A stretch of 39,809 nucleotides of DNA from Flavobacteriales bacterium (lineage in GTDB: Bacteria > Bacteroidota > Bacteroidia > Flavobacteriales_E > Vicingaceae). The DNA lies in NCBI GenBank assembly GCA_016763995.1, contig JAESST010000410.1, positions 1 to 39,809 on the forward strand, read 5' to 3'. This document shows positions 25,829 through 34,174 of this stretch, piece after piece. Below the pieces are notes generated by a model. That model was not told the origin of the DNA, did not search any database, and saw nothing but the letters and a program-made list of their open reading frames with translations. Each line of letters starts with the position of its first letter. The stretch's first letter is position 1. The translations under genes and the position numbers were made by a program.

Positions 25829-26988
25829 AGCAGCAAGTTGGGTTCATTCAATACAGTTTCTCTAGCACTAGATGTACTTCGTATAACTTGATAAGGAGAA
25901 TACGTTTCTACTTCAGTCCTGTGATATAAGTTCCCAAGTTCTGGAAACTCATGATTTATATGGGTTGAAAGATTAGATAATCTCGACTTCACTTCTTGCT
26001 CAGTTATGCTCCACTCTCCTGATAATCTCTTTGTAGAAGGCTCCATAAAACGAATGTAGAGTTTTTCTAATTCAGCATGTTGCGAAATATCATTGAAATC
26101 AATTTCTGTATTTAAACTCGCTCTATACGCTTCTAAGATTGTTCTGTTCTGATTGATAACACTATCAAACTGAGGGGGAGAATAATAGCCAGGAATAGCT
26201 GTAAGTGCCGCAATAGCAGTTTGAATGTTAACTTCATGACACCACAAACACTTCGCTGGTTTACCGGCAATGGACAGTGTCGTATCTGCTCCAGTAATTA
26301 ACTCTTTATTCGCATTGTAAATACCAAAACGCAGTTGCCCATTTGGCATAATGTCCATTACTTCATTTTCCTTAACAACATGGCTCGAATCAGAAAGAGA
26401 TCCTATTATTTCTTCCGCTAGATAACCCAATGAATGAATGTTTCCATCCTCTTGAGGTATATTAATTATTCGCTCTCCAAAAGCAACTGCAGATTCAATG
26501 ATAGCTGCCTTTTTTTGCAAAAAAGTATAATCAGACACAAAATTATTTAGTACGGAAGGCATCCCTACTATCTTATAATAATGGTTCGAATTATTAAAAA
26601 TACTGACGACAAATCTGCCTGCATCAATTCCTCCTGTTACGCTATACTCTTCGCTTTGCTTGTAAATACTAATAAGTTCTTTTAAAGATTGAAGAGCAGT
26701 TTGATCAAAGCCAAATTCTTCTACATCGATTTGAATTCTTTGGGTGTCCAACCAACTTGTCCCTTTTGCCCAAGAACCTTTCTCTAATTGTGCCCCTAAA
26801 TAAGAAAAGCACCATTGAAGCCCAGTTTCAAACTCAGCCTTAATCTCCACATCATTTTGATATTGATAGAGAATAATTTCATAGTCTAAATTGGGTGCTA
26901 TCGCAGGTTCTTCTTTCTCATCTTCACAAGAACTTATGAGTATCGAAAAAATCATTAACAGAGTAAGCAGTTTTAATGAAATTCTCAT
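25825..26988 (-). CDS. Lipoprotein with a single CxxCH motif, function unknown
   Basis: A 387-residue lipoprotein whose signal ends in LISSC with Cys21 as the lipidated residue. It contains one CLWCH motif (Cys247, Cys250, His251), which would be a covalent c-type haem site if used. There is no typical cytochrome c fold around it that I can recognise: the expected downstream Met ligand is not obvious. The remainder is mixed alpha/beta with many Asn and Glu residues. The gene is locked into the right glycan block, overlapping by 4 bases both the radical SAM gene upstream and the flippase gene downstream. It could be an electron-transfer partner or a structural factor at the periplasmic face; neither is shown by sequence. 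Confidence 0.8.
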   Translation of the reverse strand: MRISLKLLTLLMIFSILISSCEDEKEEPAIAPNLDYEIILYQYQNDVEIKAEFETGLQWCFSYLGAQLEKGSWAKGTSWLDTQRIQIDVEEFGFDQTALQSLKELISIYKQSEEYSVTGGIDAGRFVVSIFNNSNHYYKIVGMPSVLNNFVSDYTFLQKKAAIIESAVAFGERIINIPQEDGNIHSLGYLAEEIIGSLSDSSHVVKENEVMDIMPNGQLRFGIYNANKELITGADTTLSIAGKPAKCLWCHEVNIQTAIAALTAIPGYYSPPQFDSVINQNRTILEAYRASLNTEIDFNDISQHAELEKLYIRFMEPSTKRLSGEWSITEQEVKSRLSNLSTHINHEFPELGNLYHRTEVETYSPYQVIRSTSSARETVLNEPNLLL

Positions 26989-28412
26989 TCTTTTGCTAAA
27001 ACATGTTTGTAATTTCCCAATGCAAATTTAAGCGTTTCCCAAAAATTTCTTTTTTCAGACTTGATATAAACGTGGAAATAAATCAAGCCAAACCAAGCGC
27101 GAAACAATAAGTTTGGAGGTAAATTGATCAATTTTTTAATCAAAGGAAAGGTCCAAGGCCAAAGCACTGCAGTTTGGAAGAATTTCTGCAAATTTTGCAT
27201 TTCTTTAATGTTAGGCAACTCCAATTGCGACGAAAGAAAGAAAGATTTATCTAGTTCTTCTACATTAAACGTTGGACTTAAATACCCCTTTGCATAGGCA
27301 TACTCTGACAACTCTGTTCCTGGAAAGGGAGAAAAAATAGAACACCATGGATAATCTGCCTTAATTTTTATGTTGAGTTCTACTGTGGAAAAAGCATCTT
27401 CCAAGGTTTCGTCGGGTAAGCCCAAAATGTTGTAGGTTCTGAAACTAATGCCTGCTTCATGCAATAGCTCAGCCGCATTTACAATTTGATCATTGTCCAA
27501 TTGCTTCTTCAACACCTGATTTCTCAAATCTTCGTTTCCTGATTCTACACCAAAAAAGACTGACTTACAACCTGCTTTAGCCAAATTGAACGCATAATCT
27601 CTATCGGCCGCCACCAAATCAGCACGAACTAAGCAAATGAATTCTAAGCCCACCTTTTCCTTGTAGACCTCTAAAAATTCATATAGCCACTTCCGCTTCA
27701 TTCCAAAGACATCGTCTGCAAAATAGAGAACTTCTGTATTCGTCTGTTCTTTTAATCGAATGCATTCTTCAATCACCTCATCAATCTCTCTAATTCGAAC
27801 ATACTTCCCTTTGCCGTCATACAATTCACGCATGGCATCTTCAAAACAAAAAGAACAGTGGAATGGGCATCCTCTTGAAGTGATTACATTTCGAACCTTT
27901 CCGCTTCCTTTATTTATTAATTTAGCATATAATTCTCTATCTGGAAACGGATAATCATCTAATCGATCGGCTAAGTTTCGTAATGAGTTATGAGTGGTCT
28001 CCTTCCCAGTAGTAAATGATAAATTAGGAACATGATGAAAACCTTTACCATCATCTATTAAATTCATGATTTCTAATAAGGATTCTTCTCCTTCTCCTCG
28101 AATCAAATAATCTACTCCTTCTTCTAACACAAACTTTGGGAAAAAAGTAGGGTGTGCTCCTCCAAAAATATTCTTTATGTCAAATTTCTCTTTGATTTCT
28201 CTCGCTATTTTCAATGCCCAAGAATGACTCCCACTCATGATAGAAAAGCCAACAAAATCAGGTTTAAATTTCTCAATCTTTTCTGCAAAATCGCTAAGAG
28301 CATGACCTATAACAAGGTCGCATTGATGACCATGTGGCTTGAGCATAGACGATAAATACATCGGCCCAACGAACTCATAATCCATATTTTGAAGAAAAAG
28401 AAGCTTAGCCAT
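26985..28412 (-). CDS. B12-binding-type radical SAM protein (4 of 5)
   Basis: A 475-residue protein. The B12-type domain (about 1-130) has the clearest signature of the five: NIFGGAHPTFFP (81-92) and IRGEGEESLLEIM (104-116). The cluster motif is CPFHCSFC (Cys182, Cys186, Cys189), followed by FGVESGNED and SPFPGTELSEY, a classic BchE-like set. A C-terminal helical extension (about 390-475) has hydrophobic and aromatic stretches that could meet a membrane. No DxHxxG motif is present. The stop overlaps the lipoprotein gene start by 4 bases, and the start overlaps the GT87 gene stop by 8 bases. The reaction is unknown. Confidence 0.92.
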   Translation of the reverse strand: MAKLLFLQNMDYEFVGPMYLSSMLKPHGHQCDLVIGHALSDFAEKIEKFKPDFVGFSIMSGSHSWALKIAREIKEKFDIKNIFGGAHPTFFPKFVLEEGVDYLIRGEGEESLLEIMNLIDDGKGFHHVPNLSFTTGKETTHNSLRNLADRLDDYPFPDRELYAKLINKGSGKVRNVITSRGCPFHCSFCFEDAMRELYDGKGKYVRIREIDEVIEECIRLKEQTNTEVLYFADDVFGMKRKWLYEFLEVYKEKVGLEFICLVRADLVAADRDYAFNLAKAGCKSVFFGVESGNEDLRNQVLKKQLDNDQIVNAAELLHEAGISFRTYNILGLPDETLEDAFSTVELNIKIKADYPWCSIFSPFPGTELSEYAYAKGYLSPTFNVEELDKSFFLSSQLELPNIKEMQNLQKFFQTAVLWPWTFPLIKKLINLPPNLLFRAWFGLIYFHVYIKSEKRNFWETLKFALGNYKHVLAKE

Positions 28413-29643
28413 TTGCCTGTAAATATCGTTTTTGTAAAACTAATAAGAATACGAATAGCCCTGTTAAACCATATAAACGGGGAAAATGAATCAAAGTGTT
28501 AATAGCATGACTATTTGTGAAATTTGGGATATGATGTGGCAATACATTACAAGTCAAAAAACTGAGCAACACAAGAATTGAAATTTCTCTTTTAAAGTCG
28601 CCTTCCTTTCTCAAAAAATCAATAATCAGCATAACTGCAGGAAGAAGCAATAATAAATGATAGCTGGCACTCGCTGGTATCAGTAAAGAAGCACCAATAA
28701 TGCACGTTCCAATGGATAATTCTTTGGCCTTCTGATAACCCTTCTGATAAATTCGAATAGAAAAAAGAAGCACCAAAATCGAAAATAGCATCTTAATCGT
28801 TCCTTTTAAAAAGGGCCTATTAAATGTTGCTTGAGAGTTGAACTCCGAATCATAAATGAAAAAATTTGCCAAGAGTGCATCTATCGACTGAAAGGTGTAA
28901 GAGAATTGACCTTGACCAGATAAATTCCCATTCGCATGGTTCCAAAATTCACCTAGAAATACTGTATAAGAGGATATTCCACCTACAAAAACTGGAAGTA
29001 AACAAACAATAGCTATGCCCATTAAAAGACCCACAACCAGCTTCTTTTTCAAATTAGGGAGCGCATACAACACATAAACAATGGGGAAGTATTTAAAAGA
29101 TGCAGCAATGCCTAGAATTCCTCCACTTAAAGAGTTCTTCCCATTTTTCAGCGTATTTATAAAGGAAAGCAATAGAACAGAAAATAACAGATAGCTCTGC
29201 CCTAAGCGAATATTTGAAGTAATGGGAATCATGAATAGGCTCACTATAAAAGCAATTTCTAAAAAGCTGAACGAACTGACTTTCTTCAATTGAAAAATGA
29301 GGACAAGTAATAAAAACGCATTGCATATCAGCCAAACTCGTTTCGCTTGCAGGGGTGGAAAGAAGCTAAGTGGTAAATACAAAAATGCAGTAGCCGGTGG
29401 AAAAGGAGAGAATTTAGCTCCCTCTTTCACTCCAATATCGACAGTACGTTCTGTAAACCAATCGTTATCGTAAAATTGAGCGATAGACTCTCCATTTTTT
29501 TGTAAAGTAGCCGAAGAATAATAATTTAAGAAATCACTTGGCCCTTCTTGCCAACCAGGAAAAACACCCTTTAAGCCAATAAAAATAATGCAGGCAGTTA
29601 TCCAAATGGAAATCAATATAGGCCTGAAAGATTTATTCATCAT
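28405..29643 (-). CDS. GT87 (DUF2029) polyprenyl-phosphate-sugar-dependent glycosyltransferase
   Basis: A 412-residue multi-pass membrane protein of the DUF2029/GT87 family, whose best-known members are alpha-mannosyltransferases with a GT-C fold. About ten hydrophobic helices are visible. The first periplasmic loop has the catalytic-type Asp37 in SDFLNYY. FSPFPPATAFLYLP (78-91) and LGQSYLLF (147-154) are the other family motifs. The enzyme would add a sugar from a lipid-phosphate donor on the periplasmic side. The start has two adjacent ATG codons. It lies 66 bases after the preceding radical SAM gene and overlaps the next by 8 bases. Confidence 0.9.
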   Translation of the reverse strand: MMNKSFRPILISIWITACIIFIGLKGVFPGWQEGPSDFLNYYSSATLQKNGESIAQFYDNDWFTERTVDIGVKEGAKFSPFPPATAFLYLPLSFFPPLQAKRVWLICNAFLLLVLIFQLKKVSSFSFLEIAFIVSLFMIPITSNIRLGQSYLLFSVLLLSFINTLKNGKNSLSGGILGIAASFKYFPIVYVLYALPNLKKKLVVGLLMGIAIVCLLPVFVGGISSYTVFLGEFWNHANGNLSGQGQFSYTFQSIDALLANFFIYDSEFNSQATFNRPFLKGTIKMLFSILVLLFSIRIYQKGYQKAKELSIGTCIIGASLLIPASASYHLLLLLPAVMLIIDFLRKEGDFKREISILVLLSFLTCNVLPHHIPNFTNSHAINTLIHFPRLYGLTGLFVFLLVLQKRYLQANG

Positions 29644-29709
29644 TGCAAAAGAACTAAGAATTTGAGTTAATACGCTTTTCTTTTTCGTTAAGTGAATTCA
29701 TGACAATAC

Positions 29710-31095
29710 TTATTTGAGAATAAAATAAGCTTCTCTCAAGTGCATCTTAAATTCAGTCCTGTTGCGAATCCTAAACAAGATTTTTAAAAGATAACTCGGA
29801 CGAAAATAAAAAGAGAGATAGGCTTTTCGCTTCAGCTTTTGCAATTCTTCTCGTGATATTTTTCCAGTTCCCATGGTTACTTCATCTCCTGATTGGTCCA
29901 TAATCTTAACCGAATCATCAATGATTCCTTGTTCAATTGCTTGTTCCCTAAACGAAGTATTTGAACGTGGAACAGCCACATTAAAGGAGGCATAATCTGC
30001 CTTGATTTCTTTAGCAAATTTTAGCGTTCTTAAAATGGACTCCTCGCTTTGTCCTGGTACTCCAATTAAGAAAGTTCCCAATCGTTTTATTCCTGCTTTT
30101 GCTGTTAAGTCGAAAGTTTCACGGATCTGATCTAAGGTGTAGTTCTTTTTGTACTCGTTTAAATATTCCTCATCTGCGAACTCTACCCCAAACATAATCA
30201 GATTGCAACCAGATTTTTTCATCAATGTAATCTCTTCCTCGCCTAAAACATCCACTCTCGAAAAACACATCCAAGAAAGCCCGTAGTCGGCTTCAATCAT
30301 CCAGTTCAACACTTCTCGTGTTACTGCTTTTGATTGAAAAAAGGTTTGATCAGAAAAGTAGATGTATTTATAATTTAAGCGTTTCAGTTCTTTTAGCTCT
30401 AAAATGATACTTTCTGCGGAACGGGTAATGTAGGGCATCGTAGACATGATGCAAAAAGTGCAAGGGTAAGGACAGGCATAGTTGGTTAACACTGTAGCCA
30501 TTGGCATTGCATTCGCAAATGGCATTCTGTAATTTCCTTGTATAAATAAATCGTGACGCGGAACTTCCAACTCAAGCTTCACTGTTCTTTTTTCTGATTT
30601 CGTTTCTGTTCCGTTCTCACCTCTATAAACAATACCTGCTGCGGCTTCAAAATCTTTCTCTATCCACTTTTTTGCTCCATCATTAAAGAAATTTGTAACG
30701 ATTACATCTAACCAAGAATAGATCTTAAACAGTTCTTCGTGATCTTCAAGAAGGGCATCTCCACTTGCTATTATTTTCACAGAAGGGAGTGTTGATTTCA
30801 CTTGTGTAAAAAACGCAACATCTTCAACCAAAGAAACAGAGCCTACCTGCGTAATAATAAAATCAGGATGAAAATCGACAAGCTTTTCTAAAGCTTCTGT
30901 TTTATTAATATTCTCAGCAATACAATCCATTGCTTTTAATTCATACTCCTCTCTTTCAAAAAAACTACTTTGAATTAGTAGGTCTATAGGTTGCGGAAGA
31001 TAATATGCTTTAGAGACTTTCGAACAATAGTAATCCCGAATGTATATTTTCCTTCCGGGAGGATTAATCAATAAGATTTTCTTCTTATTCAGCAT
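29710..31095 (-). CDS. Radical SAM protein with degenerate B12-type domain (5 of 5)
   Basis: A 461-residue protein. The radical SAM cluster motif is CPYPCTFC (Cys208, Cys212, Cys215), with FGVEFADEE where the others have GxE(S/T)G and VPRSNTSF where the others have a PxPGT-like motif. The N-terminal domain has the Rossmann opening ILLINPPGRK and the general strand order of B12-binding domains, but the GEGE motif is replaced by VTNFFNDGAKKWI and the GG loop by IASGDAL. Cobalamin binding is therefore doubtful. It may act as a cobalamin-independent radical SAM enzyme. It overlaps the GT9 gene by 11 bases. Confidence 0.88.
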   Translation of the reverse strand: MLNKKKILLINPPGRKIYIRDYYCSKVSKAYYLPQPIDLLIQSSFFEREEYELKAMDCIAENINKTEALEKLVDFHPDFIITQVGSVSLVEDVAFFTQVKSTLPSVKIIASGDALLEDHEELFKIYSWLDVIVTNFFNDGAKKWIEKDFEAAAGIVYRGENGTETKSEKRTVKLELEVPRHDLFIQGNYRMPFANAMPMATVLTNYACPYPCTFCIMSTMPYITRSAESIILELKELKRLNYKYIYFSDQTFFQSKAVTREVLNWMIEADYGLSWMCFSRVDVLGEEEITLMKKSGCNLIMFGVEFADEEYLNEYKKNYTLDQIRETFDLTAKAGIKRLGTFLIGVPGQSEESILRTLKFAKEIKADYASFNVAVPRSNTSFREQAIEQGIIDDSVKIMDQSGDEVTMGTGKISREELQKLKRKAYLSFYFRPSYLLKILFRIRNRTEFKMHLREAYFILK

Positions 31096-32197
31096 TGCTT
31101 GCTAATTTAAGAGATCGAGATAACATGAATGCGGCCTCTACAACTCTATTTTTATCCAATCCATGCAAGCAATCTATTCTATTAGAACAGGCTCTTGCTA
31201 CTTTTGATTTAGGATGAATAAAACAAGGGGAGCATTCCATTTTCGTACTAATGTTTACCATTCTATAAGAATCAGAATAGCCTACTAATTTTGCTGAAGT
31301 TGGCCCCCAAATAGCAACTGTAGGAACGTTAAAGTAATGAGCCAAATGTAAAGGACCAGAGTCATTTGTAATTAACATTTGGCAATTCTTTAATACATGA
31401 ATAAGGCCTTCCAACGATAATTTCCCGGCAGTATTTTCATAAGATACTCCCAATTCATCTAGCATTTTTGCTAATTGATTTGTGTAGGCTAATTCCTTTT
31501 GCAAGCCTGTCAATAAAAACTCAAAAGCTGAGTCTCTTTGTTGGAGTTGTTGAATGATTTCTGCAACGTATTCTATTGGATATTTCCTTTGGGGCAAATA
31601 CTCTCCTGCATTCACGTTGATCACGATCTTTTCCCCTTCGCGAATTGTTTCAGGTTGAGATACAGTTTGCTTATTCAATTCAAATATTTCAGCTATCGCC
31701 TGTATCGCAGGCTTATTCTCTAATGAAATAAATTTTTGATTTTTTTTACTCCTATTTTCTTTCTCAAAAGTAAAAGAAGAGCATGACTTTCCAATGCTGC
31801 AAATCAATCGAAAAGTTCCCGAAAAATTAGAAATCCTTTCTAGGTCAATAATCTTAATTCCTTTCATCTTCCAAACACGGAATACCGTTGTAATTAAGTC
31901 TAATAGCATGTAGAAAAGGTTCTCACTTCGAACGCAATGTGCCTTTATTCCCAGCAGTTCACATATTTTTTTATCCTTGGAAAGAGTAATCAATTCAATA
32001 TTTGACAAAGGGAGATCAGTATTTTTCAAAGTACTCGCCAATCGAACAATACTACCCATTCCAAAAAACTTGATAGCTATAACTTTATCGTTTGAATCTT
32101 TTTGATTGAAAAACCATGGAACAATCCAAGAACAAATGCGGTAGATTGGAGAAAATAAACCATCTAGTAAAATAAGATTTGAAATTTTTCTCGCCAT
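31085..32197 (-). CDS. Glycosyltransferase family 9 (heptosyltransferase-like)
   Basis: A 370-residue GT-B enzyme of the ADP-heptose:LPS heptosyltransferase family. The N-terminal loop IKFFGMGSIVRLAS (42-55) replaces the usual (R/K)xx.GD(V/L) acceptor loop. The donor-site signature is TNDSGPLHLA (277-286) followed by VPTVAIWGPTS. A C-terminal cysteine group (Cys322, Cys325, Cys337, Cys343) is common in this family. It is the first gene of the twelve-gene right glycan block; 58 bases separate it from the lipoprotein gene upstream. The donor may be heptose or another sugar. Its presence hints that the block acts on a lipid-A-core-like or other lipid-linked acceptor. Confidence 0.9.
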   Translation of the reverse strand: MARKISNLILLDGLFSPIYRICSWIVPWFFNQKDSNDKVIAIKFFGMGSIVRLASTLKNTDLPLSNIELITLSKDKKICELLGIKAHCVRSENLFYMLLDLITTVFRVWKMKGIKIIDLERISNFSGTFRLICSIGKSCSSFTFEKENRSKKNQKFISLENKPAIQAIAEIFELNKQTVSQPETIREGEKIVINVNAGEYLPQRKYPIEYVAEIIQQLQQRDSAFEFLLTGLQKELAYTNQLAKMLDELGVSYENTAGKLSLEGLIHVLKNCQMLITNDSGPLHLAHYFNVPTVAIWGPTSAKLVGYSDSYRMVNISTKMECSPCFIHPKSKVARACSNRIDCLHGLDKNRVVEAAFMLSRSLKLASNAE

Positions 32198-32255
32198 TCG
32201 TTTTGTATCAACTATCCAATGAATATGCCCTCATTTCAAGAGATCTCAAAATACT

Positions 32256-32963
32256 TTAAACAACTTTAACATGCATCACCCCTGAATCATTAAAAGGCCC
32301 TGAAATTAATTGTCCTTTATGATTAACCAACTGAATTCTTAGGTTGTGGGTCTCTTTTGATAAACCAACCAGCTTGAAAGCCTTTTCATAAGGCAATAGG
32401 AAATTGATCCCGTCTATCATAAACTTTACCTGACAGCCTCTTAATTGCGGCACATTGTTCAAATAAAATCCCATAATAAAGTCAGCGCTATCCACCTCTT
32501 CAGGAATGTGATGAAACAAATGTGGGACTAAAGAATTAAACCCAGATTTATCTTCCCCCACATAAAAGTTTCGAATAAAAACAGTAGAATCAGAAGGTAA
32601 TCTAAGCCCATTCTTTAGCGAAAGATAAGCCATCAAAACATTGTTTCCTTCTAAGAAATCGAGTTCAAATTCAGCAGTATTACACTTGTGAATCTCCCCA
32701 TTGTTAATTGAATAATGAATCTCAATTTCTTCAGATAAGTCTACATCAAAGCTTAATTTTGCCTTTCTAGCTTTATCCAAATATTCATATTCGGCTAAAG
32801 CAAACCCTTTTTCCTCTAGTTCATTCAAAATTGGAATTAATGTTACTCCTCCTTCTTCAATTGCATTCTCCTCTTCTAAGTGAATAGCAGAAGTTCCATC
32901 TCCACTGTTACAAGCAAAAAGCAGAAAACCCATAATAATTAATACACTCCCGAGTCGTTTCAT
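32256..32963 (-). CDS. Two-domain lipoprotein of unknown function
   Basis: A 235-residue lipoprotein with the signal ending in LFAC and Cys18 lipidated. Two beta-rich units are visible: about 70-130, ending FIRNFYVG, with an EGNNVLMAYLS segment typical of Ig-like domains; and about 148-235, with FIMGFYLNNVPQLRGCQVKF and a closing QLISGPFNDSG. The second unit is of the same general style as the DUF4399 domain in the next lipoprotein (charged loops and a conserved late G-rich turn). It precedes the GT9 gene by 58 bases and could be cotranscribed with it or end its own unit. I do not recognise a function. Confidence 0.7.
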   Translation of the reverse strand: MKRLGSVLIIMGFLLFACNSGDGTSAIHLEEENAIEEGGVTLIPILNELEEKGFALAEYEYLDKARKAKLSFDVDLSEEIEIHYSINNGEIHKCNTAEFELDFLEGNNVLMAYLSLKNGLRLPSDSTVFIRNFYVGEDKSGFNSLVPHLFHHIPEEVDSADFIMGFYLNNVPQLRGCQVKFMIDGINFLLPYEKAFKLVGLSKETHNLRIQLVNHKGQLISGPFNDSGVMHVKVV

Positions 32964-33063
32964 ATTCCTAAAATTTCATCTGTTCAATTTTATTATTTTC
33001 TAATGGTCAGATGCGATTCGCCATTTAGTTCCAAAATTGAGACTATCCTATTGCTCATTTCAC

Positions 33064-33092
33064 AAAAAAGGCTGCACCAATCGGCACAGCCT
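33064..33092 (-). terminator. Intrinsic terminator of the DUF4399/biotinyl-carrier transcript
   Basis: Read on the minus strand, AGGCTG pairs with CAGCCT (33087-33092 with 33069-33074), an inner GCC/GGT-type pairing extends the stem, the loop is GATT, and a run of six T residues (33069-33064) follows. It lies 33 bases after the stop of the DUF4399 gene. Confidence 0.82.
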
Positions 33093-33124
33093 ATAATGAT
33101 TTAATTTTATGAATTATTCAACAG

Positions 33125-33640
33125 TTATAGTATGGTAGCACTCATTTGCTCGCCATAACTTTGATGATAACCATCAGCAAATTGCATAGTTAATGTGTGT
33201 TCTCCAGCAACTAATTCTAACTCTGTTTCCAACTGCCCTTTTCCAAAATGAATATTCGTTTCATTTGCAGGAACAATAACTCCTCCTTCCAAAGAAGAGC
33301 CATTTATGATAATGTGATGATGTCCTTTTCCTTCAGTTAGTTCTCCAGCAGGCTCTACTTCCATTCCTTCAACACCAAATTCTACTTTTAATGGAGAAGT
33401 AACCGTTTGTCCATCTTTCAAATTGGCAAAGAAAACCTTTGCTCCTTCTGGAATCACAACTGCTTCTGCAGCTTCTTCCATTGCATCGTGATCATGGTCA
33501 TGCCCATCATCTTCATGCCCAGCACCCTCATCATGCATTTCATCATGTTTCATCTCCTTTACTTCGGTTGTTTTAGGAGCTTCTCCACATGAAGCCAAAA
33601 CAAATCCGATAGCAATTGCTAGTATACTTAATTTTCTCAT
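33125..33640 (-). CDS. DUF4399 lipoprotein with His/Asp-rich linker
   Basis: A 171-residue lipoprotein (signal ending LASC, Cys18 lipidated). A linker rich in His, Asp and Glu (about 32-54, including GHDHDHDAMEE) could bind divalent metal ions. The C-terminal part (about 68-171) is a DUF4399 domain, recognisable by GHHHIIINGSSLEGG and ADGYHQSYGEQMSATI. The role of DUF4399 is not known. It is 14 bases after the biotinyl-carrier gene, so the two are probably cotranscribed, although no functional link is obvious. A terminator follows. Confidence 0.87.
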   Translation of the reverse strand: MRKLSILAIAIGFVLASCGEAPKTTEVKEMKHDEMHDEGAGHEDDGHDHDHDAMEEAAEAVVIPEGAKVFFANLKDGQTVTSPLKVEFGVEGMEVEPAGELTEGKGHHHIIINGSSLEGGVIVPANETNIHFGKGQLETELELVAGEHTLTMQFADGYHQSYGEQMSATIL

Positions 33641-33654
33641 TTTATTTAATTTAA

Positions 33655-34167
33655 TTAGGATTCAAATTCAATTAATAGTTCATTCTTTTCTACCGCTATG
33701 CCCTTTTTTACGGCGATTGACTTAATCACTACATCAGCAGGCGATTTTAATACGTTTTCCATTTTCATGGCTTCTAAAACAACTAAGGCATCTCCTTCCT
33801 TCACTTCTTGACCTGCTTCTACCTCAATATTCAACACCATTCCCGGCATAGGAGCTTTTAACTCACTTACCGCGGTACTGCCCAAATTATCCATTCCAAG
33901 TTGCTGAAGTAACAGGTCAAAACGGTCTTCTACTTTCGTTTTATAAGGAGAATTGTTCACTTTTAATTCAAAGGTCTTATTGGCTGCATCTGCATTTACT
34001 ACTTCAACAGAATAAGATTGACTTCCCTTGATAATGTGAAATTTCCCATCCTTTACCTGATAACTATCCCAAGTAACTTGCTTGCCATCTAATAGGGCTT
34101 CATTTTCCTTTAAATCTTCAATGGAATAGGTGTTTCCGTTCTCTACTTCAACTTTTAATTCACTCAT
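33655..34167 (-). CDS. Biotin/lipoyl carrier protein (biotin carboxyl carrier type)
   Basis: A 170-residue protein with a C-terminal biotinyl domain (about 98-170) holding EAMKMENVL, with Lys135 as the biotin attachment site. The N-terminal part (1-90) is the beta-rich segment typical of carrier subunits of propionyl-CoA or methylmalonyl-CoA type carboxylases in Bacteroidota. A longer frame to 34257 adds 30 residues unlike the family, so the ATG at 34167 is preferred. It would carry carboxyl groups between a biotin carboxylase and a carboxyltransferase, neither of which is in the window. The start lies just 7 bases after a strong -7 box, so the leader is almost absent. Confidence 0.9.
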   Translation of the reverse strand: MSELKVEVENGNTYSIEDLKENEALLDGKQVTWDSYQVKDGKFHIIKGSQSYSVEVVNADAANKTFELKVNNSPYKTKVEDRFDLLLQQLGMDNLGSTAVSELKAPMPGMVLNIEVEAGQEVKEGDALVVLEAMKMENVLKSPADVVIKSIAVKKGIAVEKNELLIEFES

Positions 34168-34174
34168 AGCAGAA

